64,000 nt of DNA from Typhlomys cinereus (Eukaryota > Chordata > Mammalia > Rodentia > Platacanthomyidae), in assembly GCA_023101885.1 (NCBI GenBank), contig JALPQD010000396.1:881339-945338 (forward strand), written 5' to 3'. A model generated the notes under the pieces. It was not told the DNA's origin. It worked only from the letters and a program-made list of their open reading frames with translations, and ran no database searches. Shown here in pieces: positions 57,304 to 64,000 of this stretch (its first letter is position 1; every line of letters starts with the position of its first letter). A program made the translations under genes and the position numbers.

Positions 57304-57325
57304 AAAGTTAAAAAAAAAAAAAAAA
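56409..57325 (+). mobile_element. tRNA-derived SINE (DIP-like) split by an L1 tail
   Basis: Left part GGGCTGGAGAGATTGCTCAG to CCCACATAAAAAAACTCC (to 56504), right part from about 57114 with GGAAAAACGGCAGCTTGCAC, CTGGCCCTGGAAGGCAGAGC, an (AC)n run (57246-57301) and A-tail. Flanks AGAAGTCTCGCAGAG and AGAAGTCGTCTCACAGA are an imperfect target duplication for the SINE. Confidence 0.85.
56505..57113 (+). mobile_element. 5'-truncated L1 tail inside the SINE
   Basis: Starts GTGAAGGGCATTGCAGGAGC. A perfect 18-bp duplication AAAAAAACTCCAAGTGGA flanks it (56487-56504 and 57114-57131), so it inserted into the SINE. Confidence 0.95.
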
Positions 57326-58190
57326 GAAGTCGTCTCACAGAATACAGCAGTCCATCTCTTGACTCTTTCCAGACCAAAAGAATCCAAGACAGAGGTGGTT
57401 CTGGCTTCACAACTTACTAGATGTACTATCATCACTAATTCACTTTTCTGAGAGTCAGTGTCTTCATGGTTAGCTATCACACAGGTCAGAGCACTGCCCA
57501 AGTCATTAGGAACCCTGGATCTTTGTCCCATTTTCCCTTCCCTTAAGAGTAAATTAGTTTGTAATTTATTGCTTCCTCTTTTGTGCTAAAATGAGAATGA
57601 TCTCTATCTTGTCCTCCCTCCCAGTGCTGTACTAAGGATCTAGGAGGCATCTGTCTCATTGATGGCCTTGTCTTGCTTTTATCATTTTCTTCCCCAAGTA
57701 GCAAAATTAAAAGGCAAGAAAAGAAGAAGAAGAAGAAGAAATTAGGCAACATGTAGAGAAAAGGAGGAGGGGAAAAAAGCTGCATGCCAGATGTTTTTTT
57801 GAGAAATGAAGAAAGTGTGAGGTGAAGTAAGCATTTGACAAGAATATTCAGGAAGAAGATTAATCACCATTTCAGTGCCCCATGTCCAAAGTGATTATGT
57901 CTTTGCTTGTTTGGCTGGGTCTGATTTCAGAATTAGAGAACTCAGTTTTCTCGTTAAGGCAGGATAAGGTAAGGAGGACATGCCAGGGCTCCTTTAAGGT
58001 TGGCCACTAATAGAGGACAGATGGAAATGACTGGAATGCCCTTAAATAAAGCAGAAAGTACATAAACAGTTTGACCACAAACTACCAGGTTCTGACTTGC
58101 TGATAGGGATGTAAAACTAACTTGTCAGTTTGCTTTTTAAGTGCCAAACAGTGAGTGTTGAAGTGGCAAAGACCAGTCAACAAGCACAGT
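57326..58190. other. Unassigned sequence
   Basis: No gene or named repeat recognised, apart from (GAA)n at about 57719-57741. Confidence 0.4.
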
Positions 58191-58194
58191 CACT

Positions 58195-58480
58195 CCCACT
58201 GTTCCAAATATTTCCGTGGCTTCCCATTGCATGTTGAAAAAAACTGAACCTCGCTTCCTGGAATGGAAGGTCCACAACAAATTGGTCCAAACCTGATTCC
58301 AAGCTTCCTCCTAACCTCTCCCTCAAATATAAGAAATAAAAGGAATCTATTCACAATACCTCCAGAAACCACACTGCACTGAAAGTCAAGATTTAGATTC
58401 AAGTCCCCACTTTTGTAATAACTACACGACATCACAAAGAAAATTCTTAGCCTCTTTTACACTTACATTTTCCTGTGTTG
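58195..58480 (+). repeat. Probable L2-like and MIR-like ancient repeats
   Basis: GTGGCTTCCCATTGCATGTT..CACAACAAATTGGTCC resembles a mammal-wide L2-associated repeat; 58380-58480 (AGTCAAGATTTAGATTCAAG TCCCCAC) resembles a plus-strand MIR. Confidence 0.42.
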
Positions 58481-58578
58481 AATTTGTGTTAATTATTTAT
58501 TTATAGTCTGTGTTGAAATTTTATTTTTGGCATAAGAAAAATGTGGAGAATTAATTTTATAATCTCCAATGGTCTTTC

Positions 58579-59255
58579 TTTTTTTTAATTGTTAATTGGT
58601 TTTTTTTATTTTTTTATTAAAAATTAATTATACATTTAAAATTTTTTTTACCAGTTACCTCCCTCCCCCCTCCTCCCCCAGAACCCCTCTTCCCTCCTCT
58701 CCCTCCCATCCCCCAGTGCCTCCCCCCCCCTTCCAGAGAGCCCTTTATGTGTATACGCCTGACCTCCACTGGGTCCTCCTCTCCGATGACATATAAGACC
58801 CAGTGGCATTTCCATAAGCCCTTCTCTTTCCCCTAAGCATAGACACTACTATGGCTGTCAATCCCTTGCCTCCAGGGATCTCGGTGCCCTTAACAGATGC
58901 TGACTTTATGAGGGCAACAGTCGCTGGACATGCGCAGGGCATGCAAAGTCCCATTATGATTGCTTTGGCCCCAACTATTTTGAAATCTTGCAATCGTTTT
59001 CCTCCCTCCTTTGTCTTACAATTACCACCCCCTCTTCCGCAAATGTCCTGAGCTCCAGGATGGGGAGAGATTAGGCTGGCCTAGTCTATGTGATTGATAT
59101 AGAGTCTCTTGAAGTTCTGGATTGTGTTTTGTGATTTTCTTTTGCAGTTTTGCTGCTCCTGCAATGCCCTTCAGTCCATCCTGCTGGGCACTGTATGTCA
59201 CCCCCTGGCCAGAGACAAAAAGCTGTTAAACTGGAGTCTTGTTATAATAAAACAT
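58579..59255 (-). mobile_element. 5'-truncated L1 3'UTR, inverted, indel-rich
   Basis: Same subfamily as 20625-21366, with the alternative 3' end (complement TTTTTTTACCAGTTACCTCC). The perfect 12-bp repeat CAATGGTCTTTC flanks it (58567-58578 and 59256-59267). Compared with the other copy it has many single-base deletions. Confidence 0.92.
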
Positions 59256-59269
59256 CAATGGTCTTTCAT

Positions 59270-60185
59270 ACACAAAATTTCAAATGTGAAAAAAATATCA
59301 ACCTCATGTATAATCGCAGAAATACATATTAACTAAATACTTAGAAGAGATGTTTCCAGTGCACAGGATTGTAATTCCTATATTGGCGCAAGTACTATAA
59401 GCAGCTGTGAGATAATATATTGGCACCTATTTTTAAATTCATTTGCCAACATTTTTCTCAATTTAGTCACATTAACTCCCTTCAACTCACAATTTCTTCT
59501 TTTAGATTTCTCCACTCACATGTGCACAAGAAGAGTTCAAGGTAGCGTTATTTAAAACACAAAACAGTAGAAAAATCTAAAATAAATACACAGCTTCCTG
59601 CCGAAATTAGTGCACTGTGTTATCACCTTGGAATTTATTTGTTTCTTACATACAGTTGGGTAAATCATCACAATTTAATGGAGAATGGCTAGCTAGAAAT
59701 TTGGCATACAGAATGGGTGGCCACAAGTAAGTTTTTTGTTCCTCTTTAAGCTGAATCTAGAAGATGTAGTTAGTTTTCCGTAGCTCCGGATGGTGATACG
59801 AATTCTACCACATAGAAGACTGTTAATGATGCAACAAGAAAAAGTCCTGCTCTATAAGTGTTGAGTCTCTTTCATTCATAAGGGAAAATGAAGAGTAGCA
59901 AAAAAAAAAAAAAAAAAAACATCAACTGGTGATTAAAGAGTTTTTCCTAGAGTTAATCTTTCTGAGCCAATTTAGGGTAAATTGTAAAAGTTAGTGGAGT
60001 GATGTAGACACTTGGCAGACTTTTTAAAATGTTCCCTTTACCGATAGGAGTATGCCTTTCAAGTGGGCATTCGACCAAATCACGGTGCTTTCAAGCAGAG
60101 AAGGACCTAGGCCATTTCTTTAAATAAAAATGTATTCAGATTTATTGAATACATCTAATGCTGGTAATGGTAGTAGTGGTAAGAG
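59270..60185. other. Unassigned sequence
   Basis: No repeat family or gene recognised; an A20 run lies at about 59900-59919. Confidence 0.4.
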
Positions 60186-60189
60186 AGAT

Positions 60190-60470
60190 TGACGATCGTT
60201 TTAATTGTGTGTTGTGTGTGTGTGTATGTGGTGTGGCACGCATGTGTGGTGTAATGTCAGGGACCGTGCCTCGCTGTAGAGGACCAAGATGACGTCATCA
60301 GAAATATGCTGGATTACTACTACCTTTTTGTTTCACTGGGGAATTTCCCAGGCTCTGACTACCCAAAGTCAGAAGTGCAGGCTACTGTCCATTCCACTGG
60401 GATCCAAACAACTCAGGACTTTCTGCTTAAGGCAGCGTTTTAACTCTAGAGCATCTCTCGAGCCCTGAAT
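60190..60470 (-). mobile_element. tRNA-derived SINE (DIP-like), inverted
   Basis: The minus strand reads GGCTCGAGAGATGCTCTAGA, AAAGTCCTGAGTTGTTTGGA TCCC, GGTAGTCAGAGCCTGGGAAA and an AC-rich tail (plus-strand (TG)n at 60208-60230). Confidence 0.7.
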
Positions 60471-60661
60471 GAAGTTTTATGTCAGTGAGAAATACCGATC
60501 AACTAGGAAAAAAATATGGAGCGTTAAAAACATGATTACCACCTGTAATATTAATTTTGTGATCGACTCATAGTTAGCCCTCCCTAATGACGAGTAATGA
60601 AAGGAATAAAATATGATGCATATATAAGGCCTATACAATAACATGCATCACTATACATTTG

Positions 60662-60664
60662 CAA

Positions 60665-60696
<32 letters not shown>

Positions 60697-60835
60697 GAAG
60701 AGAAAAAAGGAAAACATGAAAGTAAGGCATTAAAAACGACATAAAGAAAGAAGAAACGACAAGACAGAAAGAAAAAAGAAGAAAGAACGAAAGAAAAAAG
60801 AGAAGGAAAAAAGAAAGACCACAGTACGACCGACA
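60662..60835 (+). repeat. (GAAA)n-rich purine tract
   Basis: Clean (AAAG)n at about 60665-60696, then a degenerate A/G-rich tract with scattered CGAC interruptions. Confidence 0.85.
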
Positions 60836-60962
60836 GGAGCAAGCAAAAATGCATCGAACTCGGGGGCCTTGGAGGAGGGCTCACGACCGTGCCCCGACAA
60901 AAGGTAGATTGGTTCTTTCTATTACTTATCTCATCAGTCGGTGTAACACTAGTTGTTGCTCT

Positions 60963-61270
60963 CGGGGCTATATACGCTGACTAGGGGTTAAATCTTTACC
61001 TCCTAAATGCCTCAAGACCTTATTCACTTTCTCGCCTCTCCCTCCACATAAAGTGCCAGTTGGAAAGGGCACTGTCTGCCTAGCAGTCTGGCACTGGAGG
61101 GCATAGCTTGGGAAACCTCAGAGCAAAACAAAACGAAGACAGATCCAAATCCAGGTGATTCTTTAAAATTCACTCTTGGCCTTCACAGACATACATAGTG
61201 GCCTTTTGTAACACCCACAGCAACCACAACGTCCCCCACCCCCCGCACACCTACATAGGCAAATAAAAAA
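60963..61270 (+). mobile_element. Diverged DIP-like SINE
   Basis: GACTAGGGGTTAAATCTTTA, CACATAAAGTGCCAGTTGGA, CACTGGAGGGCATAGCTTGG and CTTCACAGACATACATAGTG follow the SINE body order. The head is badly decayed. Confidence 0.55.
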
Positions 61271-64000
61271 GGATGCTCTCACCCACTTGAACCGATGCCA
61301 ACAATACTATCTTGTCTGCCCATGACCCTACGAGGGAAGCTATGCACAGAGACGGAGGGCCAGGGTTCTCTCAACGCACCCCTTGCTGCCTCCCAGAGAC
61401 GCCAAACGTCCCTCCCTGCGACCCCTTCGTCGGCCCCCTTCCCAAATCAGCTGAGGTTGATATTATCAGGTAGAGCAGACTTACTGAATGTAATTACATG
61501 CATGGTGTACAACAACATGAAAGTAAACCTTATTTAGGTGATAATTCTTTCAAAAACTATAACACTAATCTTCATTAAAGTGGCCAGATGTTCTCAGTGT
61601 TGACCTAGCATCTTTAGCAAATGTAATAGTTATGAAATAAAATACGGCATCCAGAGAACGGACAAAGTGGTTGAAGTGCAGAAGGTCCATATCCCAAGGC
61701 CTCCCTACGGTAATTTTTTATACCCTCTAAAGCAAAGAAGCAATGTTCATTCACTGAAAAGTCAATTGAAGATTAAAGAAGCCCTATACTATTTATCTTG
61801 GTTCCAAACACAGGGAAGGCCGGTAGGAGTCCTTAATAAGGACTTTTTTTCAGCCGCCACTAAACTGTTTCTGTAATGAAATTCTTGCTCGTGCATTGCA
61901 GTCTTCTGTTCCTGGGCTCCTCTTGGTCTGTAACCAACACACCTTTAATAAAACTTTTAACAACCTTTAAATGGTCTCTAAACCTGTATAAATCAGTATT
62001 GCCAAATCCATATTTCCATCTTGTACAAAAGACACAACCCAAGATTAATCAAGCAAGACACTCCGGCTTTGGACAAGAATCCTTGTGAGTCACTGCTGGG
62101 CAATTAGACCTCCACTTATGTCCTGCTAATTGGGTGGATTCAACTCCTGCACATGAGGATCCGGTGGATTCTTGAATAGGAAAGGACATTGAGTAAAACT
62201 GAAGAATTTCTAATCGACATGTAAAATTGCTAAAAGGGTTTAGGTTATTGTTTTTTGAGTAGCTTTAGTTGCTGAACTATGGTCATGTAAGGTGTTCGCA
62301 TTATAGAACGATGAGATGTTTGCAAAACTCTCTGAAATTATTTTGGCAACTTTGTGTAATTTGCAAACAAGCCAAATGAAACAAACAAGCAAACAAGCAA
62401 GAGATTTGTCTTTCCTTACACAGGCTTTGGAACAACTCAGAGAATTTCAATAATTGTCAAAGCCCATATGAATTGATACAGTATCAGGAAAACCGAGTTT
62501 TTAATTTCTATGAAGCAAGTTGACTAACCCCAACTTAAGAGAAAGGGTGTTTTTTTCTGACCTTTGGGAGAAACATTTCCTTGTGGTGATTTGATCCTGA
62601 ACACTAGGCCATGCAATGGCTTTCCTCCTGCTCACCAAATCACTGTCAGATCTGTAGTCAAACACATAAACACTCACCAGGAAACACAAGACCGCACAGA
62701 GAGAAAAACAATATTGCTTTGTTTCCATATCTCCTTTAGATACAGTTACATGCTCCCAAAAACCTCATTACACTCCTACCAGCAGTTTCAAATGGCTAAG
62801 ACGCAGCAAGAGAACCAGGGTATGGTTGAAAATGTCATATAGACAATTACTACCGGCACGACCACCTTGTGGGTAGAAATATAACATTAAAAAGTAATTT
62901 GCTTAGTACTAGACTGTGAACTCGGTTAGGATCCAGAAGACTTTGGGGAATAAAGACCAAAATGAAGATAAATTTGTGACTTTTGTTTGGATTGGTTTTA
63001 GTATCTATTTAGGAGAGATAAAATAACCAAAAGAAATTATTTTAAGAGTGAAATACATTCCATCCTCCTAACATTAAATGAAGTCCGGCGAGTTATAGCC
63101 CATTTCATAGATTTTAGAAACAGAGACCCCAATTGATAGAGAGTGTAAAATAGATCTCAAAAGAGCCCCACCAAGAATGTTATAGAATCTTTTAAGAAAA
63201 ATAAACAACTGGACAGATTCCTAGTTATTTTTTTGAATGGAACACAATAACGGTCAAACCGGAAATTCTTTACCTTACTCAGAATTGGTTGAACTTGCAC
63301 CCCAACTCCAACCTGTAGTAATTTCCATCTTGCAGGAAAGTTACTGCTCCCGTTGCTGGAGTTTCAGAGAGGCTTCAGATTAACGTCAAGTTTTTATGGA
63401 TGAAGCTTGGGTTCCTGTTTCTATCCCCTTCCCTACTACCACCTCCTTTTTCTAAAATTCCCTGAAATGACTGTGTGAACATCTTTCCAGATCACTCCTG
63501 CCAACCCCAAACACCCTCTCTTTTTCTCTTTCTCTGTTGAGGAGCCATCAGAGGTCTGCTGGCAGGTATAGTCCACGAATAATCATAACAGTGCTCGGAT
63601 ATGCTGGAGGTGCAGGTAGGGCAGAAAAGAAACATCAATTTGAGACCCAGCTAACCTAGCTCGTTGCAACTCTTCGCGCCCTCTCGACTCCCCTCAGCGT
63701 CTCGACTCCCCCCCCTTTCTTCCCTCTCCGGTTAGAACAATCTCTTCCGCCTCTCTTCCTCTCCTCCTCTTTTTCCCTCTACCACACAGCAAGAGCTCCC
63801 ACTTAAGGCCATCTTTGCCATTGGAATCACTACATCCCCACGCCCACCGACCAGGCATGCTCCTTCAGAGGCTTGCCCCCCCCCCCCTATTGAAGTTGTG
63901 AAAACTCCTCAAGGGAAATTCCTTCCGCTCCCCTGGAATTAAGTTTCTAGAACTCCAGAGCTCCAAAAACTGTTTTCCTACCATATCTTGTAGACTCCTG
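61271..64000. other. Unassigned, no gene recognised
   Basis: Mostly AT-rich. The last 350 bp become pyrimidine-rich with CpGs (GACTCCCCTCAGCGTCTCG near 63687; C13-like run near 63880). This could lie near a gene, but I see no exon, splice pair or open frame that supports one. Confidence 0.3.

Noticed and set aside
63600..64000. A CpG-island promoter at the right edge
   Set aside because: CpGs are few and the stretch is mainly pyrimidine runs; no exon, TATA box or splice donor could be supported before the window ends.

Overview
The window is mammalian, from a rodent nuclear genome, and it is built almost entirely of retrotransposons. I find no intact cellular protein-coding gene. It holds three L1 elements long enough to carry both ORFs, many 5'-truncated L1 3' ends, 7SL-derived B1-like and B3-like SINEs, ERVL/MaLR LTRs, and a second tRNA-derived SINE family that carries a long (AC)n/(AAAT)n tail. 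That last family resembles the DIP/B2 superfamily of dipodoid rodents (jerboas) more than canonical murid B2. A myodont, perhaps dipodoid, rodent is my best guess; this is inference from remembered SINE consensuses.

Layout. 1-5830: L1 copy 1 (cut by the window start), with a 3'UTR-only L1 (5840-6721) inserted in its A-tail. 6818-12200: ERVL LTR, B3, a truncated L1 with an apparent 3' transduction (8003-9728), a MaLR LTR, an ancient L1 fragment and a histone H2B pseudogene. 12206-18590: L1 copy 2 with a GC-rich monomeric 5'UTR. 18.87-21.4 kb: nested B1/L1/SINE debris and an inverted L1 3' end. 21.5-25.4 kb: an older, internally deleted L1 split by two young L1 tails. 26775-33899: L1 copy 3, longest and best preserved (899 codons of ORF2 open), with a different monomeric promoter. 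34-38 kb: old L1 3'UTR remnants and young L1 tails. 39.1-43 kb: mostly unique sequence with MIR/L2-like relics. 43-57.3 kb: a U6 pseudogene, ERVL LTRs, an ERVL integrase/dUTPase remnant and many nested insertions. 57.3-64 kb: mostly unassigned, with one inverted L1 tail and two SINEs.

Function. Nothing here forms an operon or pathway. Only the L1 parts cooperate: ORF1 makes the RNA-binding chaperone and ORF2 the endonuclease/reverse transcriptase that copies L1 RNA by target-primed reverse transcription. The same machinery explains the SINEs, the processed pseudogenes and the 10-18 bp target-site duplications seen throughout. All three long L1 copies have disabling mutations.

Most notable: sister L1 copies 2 and 3 share coding regions but have unrelated tandem promoters, both with repeated consensus splice donors; a probable 3' transduction; a shared disabling frameshift in copies 1 and 2; two L1 tails with identical 5' ends; a 27-bp tRNA-Gln match inside an old L1; and a deletion scar forming a perfect UUCG-loop hairpin. 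No novel defence or gene system was seen.
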